A DNA stretch of 64,000 bases, from positions 1 through 64,000 of the forward strand of contig NZ_LRMM01000022.1 in the NCBI RefSeq assembly GCF_001647275.1. Direction: 5' to 3'. Made by a program: the position numbers and the translations under genes. Positions within the stretch are counted from its first letter, which is position 1. Each line of letters starts with the position of its first letter. The notes below the pieces were generated by a model. It made no database searches. It worked only from the letters and a program-made list of their open reading frames with translations, and was not told where the DNA came from. Positions 34,860 to 41,785 of this stretch are shown here, one piece after another. This DNA is from Rufibacter ruber (lineage in GTDB: Bacteria; Bacteroidota; Bacteroidia; Cytophagales; Hymenobacteraceae).

Positions 34860-34898
34860 CTGTTTTGGGCTACTTTTCCCAAAACAGCCCGAAAACAG
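34860..34898. repeat. Palindrome copy 25
   Basis: CTGTTTTGGGCTACTTTT and AAAACAGCCCGAAAACAG with one or two mismatches, 84 bp before the sigma factor start. Confidence 0.82.
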
Positions 34899-34981
34899 AA
34901 AGGAGAGGTGAGATTTCATTGGGAGAAAGTGTAATTTACCGGAGGCGGTGGCTACTAATACTGAAACCTTTACCCAATACG

Positions 34982-35500
34982 GTGGAAAATCCGGCCTTAC
35001 GTGCAGAATTTGTCAAGCTCATTGCCCAGGACCAGGCGCTGATCCATAAGGTGTGCAGCATGTACTGCCGGGACCCGGAGGAGCGGAAGGACCTGTTTCA
35101 GGAGATTGTACTGCAACTCTGGCGGTCCTATCCTACGTTTAAGCACGAGTCTAAGGTGAGCACCTGGATGTACCGGGTGGCCCTGAATACCGCCGTATCT
35201 AGTTTTAGAAAGGAAAGCCGCCGTCCGCATTACGGTTCCCTCTCAGATACAGACCTGCAGATTCCGGCTGCACCAGACACCTCTGCCGAATACGAGTTGA
35301 AAATCAAGTACCTCTACGCTGCCATTGACCAGCTGAGCCAGGTGGAGAAGGCTATTGTAATGCTGTACTTGGAGGACAAATCATATGATGAGATGGCCGA
35401 GATCATTGGTATTACCAAATCAAACGTAGGCGTGAAGTTGAACCGCATCAAAGCGAAGCTAGAGAAAATCCTAACCCCGGTGTATGATGAAATTAGATAA
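34982..35500 (+). CDS. ECF-type sigma-70 family RNA polymerase sigma factor
   Basis: A 172-aa protein. Region 2 is seen in EERKDLFQEIVLQLWRSYPTFKHESKVSTWMYRVALNTAV. Region 4 is a helix-turn-helix around SQVEKAIVMLYLEDKSYDEMAEIIGITKSNVGVKLNRIKAKL. The start is uncertain: no ATG fits, GTG 34982 gives MENPALRAEF, and a longer frame runs back into palindrome 25. The gene overlaps the next one by 14-17 bp, so the pair is probably translationally coupled. Repeat islands flank the pair on both sides. Confidence 0.85.
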   Translation: MENPALRAEFVKLIAQDQALIHKVCSMYCRDPEERKDLFQEIVLQLWRSYPTFKHESKVSTWMYRVALNTAVSSFRKESRRPHYGSLSDTDLQIPAAPDTSAEYELKIKYLYAAIDQLSQVEKAIVMLYLEDKSYDEMAEIIGITKSNVGVKLNRIKAKLEKILTPVYDEIR

Positions 35501-36122
35501 CCTCAAAGACGCATGGAAGCAGTACGCCGCCCAAGCCGCCGCCGTACACCAGGTTACTGAGGATCAGATCTCAGGCTTGATGAAAGCCCGTACAGAAAAT
35601 GCGGTGACCAAACTCAAGAAGAACATTTATTTTGAACTGGGCGTGCAACTGCTCACGGTTGTGCTCTTTGGCATTGGGGCGGTGGTGGTGCAGGGAGATG
35701 AGGTGATGAAAGCCCTGTGCGTGATGATCATGGTGATCTGTCTGCCGTTTTTAGGGTATTTCTGGGCGCGCCTGCAGCATCTTCGGCAGTTGAACGTGAC
35801 CACTGCCAACCTGCGCGCCACCCTGCGCAACTTGACAGAGATGCTCACCGGGCTCATCAAACTGTATTTCTGGACCAACATGCTCTTAGCGCCCCTGGGG
35901 CTGGTGGCAGGGCAGTTGGTGATTCTGAAGCTCGCCTACGGCATCAATATTTCCCATCTGCCGTGGGAGCAGATGTACCTTCGCCTGATGGTGGGCTTTG
36001 TGATTGGGGCCGTGGTAGGGTATCTGTTCCTGAAGTGGTACATCCGGAAGATGTTTGGGAACCACCTGAAAACCTTGAAGGGGGCCTACTGTGAATTGGA
36101 GAGTTTGGAGATAGCAGCGTAA
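35487..36122 (+). CDS. Membrane protein coupled to the ECF sigma factor (putative regulator)
   Basis: A 211-aa protein with a soluble N-terminus (MKLDNLKDAWKQYAAQ) and four hydrophobic segments (about 45-65, 75-92, 125-150 and 165-185). It overlaps the sigma gene stop by 14 bp. An ATG three bases earlier (35484) is equally possible. Position and topology suggest it controls the sigma factor as a membrane partner. It shows no zinc-binding HxxxCxxC anti-sigma motif, so the role is inference. Confidence 0.7.
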   Translation: MKLDNLKDAWKQYAAQAAAVHQVTEDQISGLMKARTENAVTKLKKNIYFELGVQLLTVVLFGIGAVVVQGDEVMKALCVMIMVICLPFLGYFWARLQHLRQLNVTTANLRATLRNLTEMLTGLIKLYFWTNMLLAPLGLVAGQLVILKLAYGINISHLPWEQMYLRLMVGFVIGAVVGYLFLKWYIRKMFGNHLKTLKGAYCELESLEIAA

Positions 36123-36150
36123 CCAGAGGAATTCTTCTGCGCTTTTAGAA

Positions 36151-36189
36151 CCTGTTTTGGGGCTGTTTTCTGGAAAACACCAAAACAGG
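36151..36189. repeat. Palindrome copy 26
   Basis: CCTGTTTTGGGGCTGTTTT and AAAACACCAAAACAGG. The right arm is missing about three bases of the core. Confidence 0.75.
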
Positions 36190-36194
36190 TTTTT

Positions 36195-37440
36195 CTTTTT
36201 CAGTAACAGACCCTTAGGTAGTTCCTGTTGCTGCGGCTGTAGGCAGTAGTATGGAATTCAGGAAAGTACGGCATTGTCTTCATCTTACTGCTGCAACGGC
36301 AGTGCCGCACGTGCTGGCTTTTCAGTTGCTGCGGCTGCTTCTAGCTGGAATACGGGGTGGTGGTTCCCTTGACGGGGCCAATTGAGGCCGCCTTTGTTGT
36401 TGGGGAGCATGGTGTGCTGTTGCATAGGCTGAGTTTTTTGATGCTGAGTTTGGTGACTGCCAGTTGCCACTGCCACGGCAATGCCTAGTTTGCTGCTCCC
36501 TTGGCTGGGCTGTTTGCTGCAGTGCTTACTGGCGGTATTGTTTCATCTTTACCGGTAAGCGCTCACGGCCGCGGGGCCCCGTCCTGGGGGTGAGCACTGC
36601 TGTTAAAACTAGGCCCTCCGGCCTTGCCTTCGGCACCGTATTAACAGAGGCGCTCACCCCTAGGACTGGTTTAGGTTCCTCTCCTGATCAGCCTCACTGA
36701 TTATATCTGTTCCAGTAGGTAATCACAGCTGTTCCGCTAGCCTGAGGCGATCCCGTGCTGCGCACATCAGTCAGAGCAGAAGTGCTAAAAAGGAGTACCA
36801 CTAGCAGAAGTGTTGATTGTTGTTTGTTTGCTTACTTATTGCTGCTTTTTTGCCGCTTTCTCTGGTTCAAGTTTCCAACTTGGACCTATGGTGGCGGCAG
36901 TCTGCAGCGGCCAGGAGGCAAAGCCTCACATTACCTCTGCCCTCTATAGCTCCTCTATGGCGCGGAAGTTACTTCCGTGCCTTCTAACGCCACCAGATAC
37001 TCCCGCGCTGGCACGGGTCCCCAGACTCGTGCCTACAGATGACGGGCGGTCTCTGGCTGCCCCCGCGGCACGGTAGCGAAACCAGGCATTGCTGCTTCAT
37101 CCATGCTGAATTCCCTAAGATGAAAAGAAAGGACTTAGAACTCAAGTCTCAGAACTCACTCCGATACTCCCCCTTTGAAGGGGGCGAAGGGGGATGTTGA
37201 CACCTGCCGGTCCACACATGCCAGACGTACGGCCACCCATCACTTGCACCAGGCATTTCTGATACTCCCCTCCCGGGAGGGGCAGAGGTGGGTTCCATAC
37301 GCCTGCCCCCGCTGTACCGCCTGCTCAAAAGACCTCGTAGCGTCCGGAGGACCTGCGAGCGTCTGTGGCAGAGAACTCTGCACTGCCAACAGAACAGCCC
37401 TTGCTCAGCTTCACCTTCTCCATGAACCTAGAAGAATCTG
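36195..37440. repeat. Composite non-coding repeat island 2
   Basis: It has the same block order and orientation as island 1: CTGCTCCCTTGGCTGG zone (36490-36510), GGTAAGCGCTCACGGCCGCG...hairpin (36552-36670), GCTAGCCTGAGGCGA block (36735-36770), CTGCAGCGGCCAGGAGG...GGAAGTTACTTCCG (36902-36980), CTTAGAACTCAAGTCTCAG run, CCCCCTTTGAAGGGGG unit (37169-37200), CCCCTCCCGGGAGGGG (37264-37279) and GACCTGCGAGCGTCTG (37350-37365). It lacks the GGATTTGCAATCC array. No gene is seen from 36123 to 37818. Confidence 0.85.
36581..36666. repeat. Large hairpin of island 2
   Basis: GTCCTGGGGGTGAGC-x-CTGCTGTTAA (36581-36606) pairs with TTAACAGAGGCGCTCACCCC-x-AGGAC (36641-36666). The loop contains GGCCCTCCGGCC and a GCCTTCGGC tetraloop-like hairpin. 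Confidence 0.75.
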
Positions 37441-37446
37441 CTTTTT

Positions 37447-37486
37447 GTGTTTCTGACCTGTTTTTCTGAAAACAGGCCAGAAACGC
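37447..37486. repeat. Palindrome copy 27
   Basis: GTGTTTCTGACCTGTTTTT and AAAACAGGCCAGAAACGC with two mismatches, at the far edge of island 2. Confidence 0.82.
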
Positions 37487-37710
37487 ACACTTCTGAGAGG
37501 CACCGCATCACCTCACGCTCCCACAACCAGATGGTATGCGCAGTTACTGCGAGCGTCTGGACCAGCCGGATAGTCGGCATTTCCCTACTGGTCTGATTCC
37601 TAGAAAATTGCCTGAAAGCGGGCTTCCGTTTCATCAGCAAAAAAAACCGCCTCATCTACAGATTGTTCGGCTTCATCTAGAAATACGGGCCTTTAACAAA
37701 TCATTAACAC

Positions 37711-37739
37711 CTTGATAAGCAACGTTTTTCTCAAATTTG
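37711..37739 (+). promoter_or_regulatory. Putative promoter of the cupin-like gene
   Basis: CTTG at 37711-37714 and CAAATTTG at 37732-37739, 17 bp apart, resemble -33 TTTG and -7 TAnnTTTG with one mismatch each. The leader to 37819 contains a GGGGC...GCCCC hairpin. Confidence 0.4.
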
Positions 37740-37818
37740 CATCTATAAAATCAAAAGGGGCACCACCAAAGTTGGCCCCCTCCAAAAATAAGATAACTGT
37801 AACCTCACCTTAAAAATT

Positions 37819-38241
37819 ATGAAAACACGTTTCACCTCCGCCCTCCTTACCGTTTGTTTCGCCCTTGGCCTGGCCCCAGCGTTTGCGGGTGGCAACAGCA
37901 ACGGCCCTGCGTCCCGCACCACCAAAGTCTTCCAGCAGGTGCTGAAGACAGACAACCTGCGTATTCTTTCTTTAGAGCTGGCCCCCGGTGAATTCTTAGA
38001 TTACCACGCCACGCCAGACCAGGCCGCCTATGCCGCCTCAGAAGGCACCCTGCGCATGATGACCCCAGATGGCACCGAAAAAGAAATCCAGGTAAAAGCC
38101 GGTGACCGTCTGTTCCTGGACCTGACCCGGTTTCACAATTGGAACACCGGCTCCCAAACCTTAAAAATTGTGCTTCTGGAGCAGTCTGAGAAGAATGAGA
38201 AGATTTTTTTAAACAATTTTTTCTATACTCTTAAACCTTAA
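37819..38241 (+). CDS. Secreted cupin-like protein (140 aa)
   Basis: A signal peptide (MKTRFTSALLTVCFALGLAPAFA) is followed by a single small beta-barrel. LSLELAPGEFLDYHATPDQAAYAASEGTLRM and VKAGDRLFLDLTRFHNWNTGSQTLKIVLLE are the two conserved cupin stretches, each with a possible metal-binding His. Function and ligand are unknown. It is flanked by island 2 and followed by a long-stem terminator. Confidence 0.72.
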   Translation: MKTRFTSALLTVCFALGLAPAFAGGNSNGPASRTTKVFQQVLKTDNLRILSLELAPGEFLDYHATPDQAAYAASEGTLRMMTPDGTEKEIQVKAGDRLFLDLTRFHNWNTGSQTLKIVLLEQSEKNEKIFLNNFFYTLKP

Positions 38242-38283
38242 GTGTTTAGTGGCGTAAAAGCTATTACATTCACACTCTATTTC

Positions 38284-38347
38284 AGCTTAAAAGTAGTCTC
38301 AACTATCCGCTTGCGCTCTGGGGATTGACTGCTTTTAAGCTTTTTTT
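38284..38347 (+). terminator. Long-stem intrinsic terminator after the cupin-like gene
   Basis: AGCTTAAAAGTAGTC pairs with GACTGCTTTTAAGCT (one mismatch) across a 28-nt loop, followed by a T7 run. Confidence 0.7.
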
Positions 38348-38476
38348 ATGCCCTTCCCTTTTTTACGGGAGCGCCTATTCCTGTCACCAGTCTGGTTGGT
38401 TTCATCTCCCCCCAGGCCACTTCACTCCGTGAAAGTCGCACTTCAGTCACAAAAAGACCTGCTTCCTCCCTTTTAG

Positions 38477-38508
38477 ATTGGTAGCGCCTGCAAAACACTG
38501 CATCTTTG
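38477..38508 (+). promoter_or_regulatory. Promoter of putative small RNA 1
   Basis: ATTG at 38477-38480 and CATCTTTG at 38501-38508 are separated by 20 bp. The same spacing and the same TGCATCTTTGTATCAC context occur at the second copy. Confidence 0.5.
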
Positions 38509-38513
38509 TATCA

Positions 38514-38662
38514 CAATAAAGGACAACGGCACCTGGAGACCTCCAGAGCAGCTGTTTCACTAAGAGAATCTCCTGACCGCGTTCAGGTTCCTATAGATTT
38601 AGAAGTTTAAAAGTTTTGTTTGTTAGTTTGGTGTAAGGGGCCCGGAAGATTCTGGGCTTTTT
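38514..38662 (+). ncRNA. Putative small RNA 1 (tandem pair)
   Basis: A transcript of about 150 nt is bounded by the promoter at 38477-38508 and a terminator hairpin GCCCGGA/TCTGGGC plus T5 (38640-38662). The 36 nt at 38611-38646 are identical to 39024-39059 in the second copy, whereas the 5' halves differ. No reading frame of note is present. This design, a fixed 3' end with a variable 5' half, would suit a regulatory RNA. It was not matched to a known family by eye. Confidence 0.5.
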
Positions 38663-38900
38663 CATTTCCAGGGGGCAAGGAAAACTGGTATTGATTACCG
38701 TTCAGACTTCTGCCTCCCCAATATAAGCCCCCCATGACAACCAGCGGGCGCGCCAGAAGCGCCTTTGCCTTCAAAGGAAGAAAGATTCCTCGTTTGCTTC
38801 TGCTTGGGCAGCCTGCTTACCCGTTTCACCTAACGGTTGTCCGTTTCGCTCCGGGTTTTTCTGGTTTCAGACAGGAAAAGGGCCGCTTCTTCTTAATTGC

Positions 38901-38932
38901 GTTGCCGCGCGGGCAGGAACCCTGCATCTTTG
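38901..38932 (+). promoter_or_regulatory. Promoter of putative small RNA 2
   Basis: GTTG at 38901-38904 and CATCTTTG at 38925-38932, again 20 bp apart and followed by TATCACCA. Confidence 0.5.
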
Positions 38933-38937
38933 TATCA

Positions 38938-39075
38938 CCAAGCAAGGCAAAAGCCCCTGGGTCTTTCTCAGCTGGCTTCTTCCCCACCGCTTTGCCTGGT
39001 CTTCATTATTTAGGTTTAGTTTAAAGTTTTGTTTGTTAGTTTGGTGTAAGGGGCCCGGATCAATCCGGGCTTTTT
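38938..39075 (+). ncRNA. Putative small RNA 2 (tandem pair)
   Basis: A transcript of about 138 nt ends in a perfect terminator GCCCGGA-TCAA-TCCGGGC plus T5 (39053-39075). Relative to copy 1 the terminator arms changed together (TCTGGGC here is TCCGGGC), which keeps the stem. The start lies 424 bp downstream of the start of copy 1. Confidence 0.5.
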
Positions 39076-39103
39076 CATTTTCAGGCGGGTAGGCTGCCCC
39101 GAA

Positions 39104-39144
39104 CCTGTTTTGGGGCTGTTTTTCAAAAAGTAGCCCCAAAACAG
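39104..39144. repeat. Palindrome copy 28
   Basis: CCTGTTTTGGGGCTGTTTTT and AAAAAGTAGCCCCAAAACAG. GGGGCT/AGCCCC is a compensated variant. It is 24 bp before the Rieske gene start. Confidence 0.88.
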
Positions 39145-39168
39145 AAACTTCCTGCGTATCTTCCCTTT

Positions 39169-39492
39169 ATGCAGTGGATAAAACTTTATGAGAGTGAGGC
39201 ATCGGCGAAAGCCGAAATCCCTTTGACCAAGGCCGTCACCGTGGTGGTGGCGGGGCAAGAGCTCTGCCTGGCCCATACCCGCGCCGGGCTCTTCGCGGTG
39301 AACAACGCGTGTCCGCACCTGGGCGACAGCCTCAGCCGCGGCACCACCAATTACCTCAATGAGATTATCTGCCCGTGGCACAGCTACCGGTTCAACCTGG
39401 CCTCTGGCGAATAATGCCGGGGCCGCACCACGCCCCTGAAGCGCTACCCGCTGGAAAGCCGGGAAGACGGGCTATATGTGGGACTGGACTAG
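39169..39492 (+). pseudogene. Rieske-type [2Fe-2S] protein gene interrupted by an in-frame TAA
   Basis: The first 81 codons encode a small Rieske ferredoxin with both cluster motifs: CPHLGD (Cys48, His50) and CPWHSY (Cys68, His71). A TAA at 39412-39414 follows FNLASGE. The same frame then continues for 26 codons (CRGRTTPLKRYPLESREDGLYVGLD) to a TAG at 39490. That tail matches the usual family C-terminus, so the intact protein would be about 107 aa. The stop looks like a single-base nonsense change or a sequencing error. The truncated product would still contain both cluster motifs. Confidence 0.8.
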
Positions 39493-39496
39493 TTTT

Positions 39497-39537
39497 CTGT
39501 TTTGGGGCAGTTTTCCGGAAACAGCCCCAAAACAGAA
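39497..39537. repeat. Palindrome copy 29
   Basis: TCTGTTTTGGGGCAGTTTTC and GGAAACAGCCCCAAAACAGA, between the convergent Rieske and sugar dehydrogenase genes. Confidence 0.85.
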
Positions 39538-39572
39538 AGCCAGCTTCTACAGCTCCGCCGCGGGCAGAAAGA

Positions 39573-41030
39573 TTACTCCTGTACGGGCACCAGCCGGAAG
39601 ATTCTGCCGGGGCTTTCTACCGCCACGTACACATAGCCGTCTGGGGCCATGCGCACATCCCGCACCCGGCCAATATCCTGCAGCAGCCGCTCCTCCCCTT
39701 CAATGTTGTTTCCGTTCACTTTTAACCGGCTCAGAAACCTGAAGCTCAGTGACCCCACCAGCAGATCGCCCTTCCAGCCTTTATATCGGTTACCGGTAAC
39801 AAAGGCCATGCCTGACGGGGCAATGGAGGGCACCCACACTTTGATGGGGTCTGTCACGCCCGCCTTCTGCTGAAGGTCTGAGATTTTGAACCCGTTGTAG
39901 TTGATGCCATACGTGACCTCTGCCCAGCCGTAGTTGGCGCCTTTCCGGATGATGTTGACCTCATCCCCGCCTTTGGGGCCGTGCTCGTGCAGCCAGATCT
40001 CACCCGTCTCCGGATTTCTGGCCATGCCCTGGGCGTTCCGGTTGCCATAGGTGAAAATAGAGGGCATGGCATCTTTCTGGTCCACAAACGGGTTGTCTGC
40101 GGGTATGGAGCCGTCTTCTTTGATGCGGTGGGTCTTGCCCGCGTGCACGCTCAAATTCTGCGGATTGGTCTTGGTGCCGCCCCGGTCCCCCATGGTGAGG
40201 TAGAGAAAACCATCGCGGCCAAAAGCAAGCCGGCTGCCGTAGTGGTGGCGGGTACGGTCATAGGGCTGGGCTTCAAAGATTACCTTCTGATCCTGAAGTG
40301 TGTTCCCTTGCAGCCGGGCCCGCATCACCGCCGTGGTAGAAAGGGTTTGCCCGCCCTCCCGTTTCACCGCAGAGTAAGACAGGAAAAGCGTCTGGTTCTT
40401 GCTGAAGTCAGGGTGGAGTTGGATATCCAGCAGGCCGCCCTGCCCCTGCGCCAGCACTTCAGGCGTTCCCGCCACCTTCTGCAACTGCTTTGCCTGGGTG
40501 AAGCGGTACAGAGTGCCGCTGCGCTCAGTGATCAGCATGTCACCGTTGGGCAGAAAAGCCATGGCCCAGGGAACCTCCAGCCCGGTGACCACCGTGTCCA
40601 GCCTAAATCTGAATTCCTCAGATTGGTAAACGGCACCTTTGCTGAGGTCTGGCGTGTTGCCCAGGCTTTTCTGAGAATTGATCCCGTTTCTGAGGTAGGC
40701 CACCAGCAGGTTGATTTCCTGGTCGGTGAACGTGGTATCATAGGCGGGCATTCCCTCCTGGGGGTGGCCAAACTTGATAGACTTGAACAGATCTTTAGCA
40801 GAAGCCCCGTGCAGCCATTTTCGGTTCACAAACGTCTGCAGTTCTCTGCCGTGGCAGCCGCCGCAGTAGTTCACGTAGTTGGTACGCGCTTTGTCTAAAT
40901 CTGCCTCAGAAAGTGCTTGTTCCTGTGGGGCAGCAGCGTCATTGCCCGCTGTAGAGGTAGACCGGGTGCAACTGGTGAAAGTGAACAACACAACTTGTAT
41001 GAAAGCAAAAATTCTAGCGTAGGAAACCAT
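39573..41030 (-). CDS. PQQ-dependent sugar dehydrogenase with N-terminal cytochrome c (lipoprotein)
   Basis: A 485-aa envelope protein. A signal peptide ends FTFTSC (Cys21), a probable lipidation site. One class I cytochrome c domain carries CGGCH at 56-60 and a Met ligand candidate in EGMPAYD. A six-bladed soluble glucose dehydrogenase-like domain follows, with LEVPWAMAFLPNGDMLITER, RHHYGSRLAFGRDGFLYLTMGDRG and LHEHGPKGGDEVN. The fusion lets electrons from sugar oxidation pass to the attached haem. An in-frame ATG at 41123 lacks a signal peptide, so MVSYARIFAF at 41030 was chosen. Confidence 0.9.
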   Translation of the reverse strand: MVSYARIFAFIQVVLFTFTSCTRSTSTAGNDAAAPQEQALSEADLDKARTNYVNYCGGCHGRELQTFVNRKWLHGASAKDLFKSIKFGHPQEGMPAYDTTFTDQEINLLVAYLRNGINSQKSLGNTPDLSKGAVYQSEEFRFRLDTVVTGLEVPWAMAFLPNGDMLITERSGTLYRFTQAKQLQKVAGTPEVLAQGQGGLLDIQLHPDFSKNQTLFLSYSAVKREGGQTLSTTAVMRARLQGNTLQDQKVIFEAQPYDRTRHHYGSRLAFGRDGFLYLTMGDRGGTKTNPQNLSVHAGKTHRIKEDGSIPADNPFVDQKDAMPSIFTYGNRNAQGMARNPETGEIWLHEHGPKGGDEVNIIRKGANYGWAEVTYGINYNGFKISDLQQKAGVTDPIKVWVPSIAPSGMAFVTGNRYKGWKGDLLVGSLSFRFLSRLKVNGNNIEGEERLLQDIGRVRDVRMAPDGYVYVAVESPGRIFRLVPVQE

Positions 41031-41125
41031 AAAAGTGCATCTGTGAATTGAAAAGCTTTGTTGATGAGCAACCGGAGAAAAAGGTTTTGGCCCGTCTACA
41101 GACATTCTCTGTACTGAAATCAATA

Positions 41126-41665
41126 CTATTTTGCAGGCTTCCTTATGCTAAATGCCAGCTTTTGTTTTTTAAAGTATAAAGTATCATCAGTTAGTATCGC
41201 CTTATCTCCCAACTGAAAATCAGTATTTATATCTAAGAAAACCGTATCGCCAGATATGGAATATCCTCCAAAATACTCAGTTTCTCCAAACTTGTGGTAC
41301 TGGGTAATTTTCAAATTTTGGTTGGCCTTGAAATCTATCTCAAGACCATGGCTAAATTGTTCATTGGTAGCAATAAAAGACGTTTTTCCAAATCCTTTAC
41401 TTGACCGGTGATAGATATGGATAAAAATGACACTGATAAACAAGATAGCTGTGCAGGAGGGAAGATAAGAAACAACGCCATCGCCGTCATCATATCTGCG
41501 GGTGTCATTTATAAGATAGGCAACCGCCAGAATGCAGAGAATTAAAAACGGAATAGTAAAGAGTACCTCTTCCAGCCAAAGATTAGGCTTTATAGACCTG
41601 AATTGTATCAGACTACAGCAAATGCCTAAAAATAAAGTAATCTTGAAAGAGGTTCTTTTCATCAT
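41126..41665 (-). CDS. Hypothetical membrane protein (179 aa)
   Basis: Three hydrophobic segments lie in the first 90 residues (about 7-24, 34-52 and 67-85), followed by a soluble beta-rich tail of about 90 residues. No family was recognised. The region is somewhat AT-richer than its neighbours. An adjacent ATG allows a start one codon later. It lies just upstream, on the same strand, of the sugar dehydrogenase gene. Confidence 0.6.
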   Translation of the reverse strand: MMKRTSFKITLFLGICCSLIQFRSIKPNLWLEEVLFTIPFLILCILAVAYLINDTRRYDDGDGVVSYLPSCTAILFISVIFIHIYHRSSKGFGKTSFIATNEQFSHGLEIDFKANQNLKITQYHKFGETEYFGGYSISGDTVFLDINTDFQLGDKAILTDDTLYFKKQKLAFSIRKPAK

Positions 41666-41701
41666 TCTTATGAAAGAAGGTAAAGGTAACCCAAACTGTT
41701 A

Positions 41702-41749
41702 GCGTCTGTTTTTGGCCTACTATCTGAAAAATATGCCAAAAACAGACGC
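41702..41749. repeat. Palindrome copy 30 (long outer arm)
   Basis: GCGTCTGTTTTTGGC and GCCAAAAACAGACGC pair perfectly for 15 bp, while the inner part CTACTATCTG...AAAAATAT has decayed. Confidence 0.82.
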
Positions 41750-41785
41750 CCTACATCAAATCAGGCGTAAGTGGCCGCTGGCTAT

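Noticed and set aside
33180-34860. Several open frames of 60-150 codons inside island 1
   Set aside because: They are in GC-rich repeats, have no family resemblance or codon pattern, overlap on both strands, and recur only because the DNA is repeated.
38734-39024. A 96-codon frame between and across the small RNA units
   Set aside because: It spans the promoter of the second unit, reads as low-complexity and has no conserved counterpart at the first unit.
39412-39414. Stop in the Rieske gene as a recoded amino acid
   Set aside because: The codon is TAA, which is not used for selenocysteine or pyrrolysine, and other genes here end normally at TAA.
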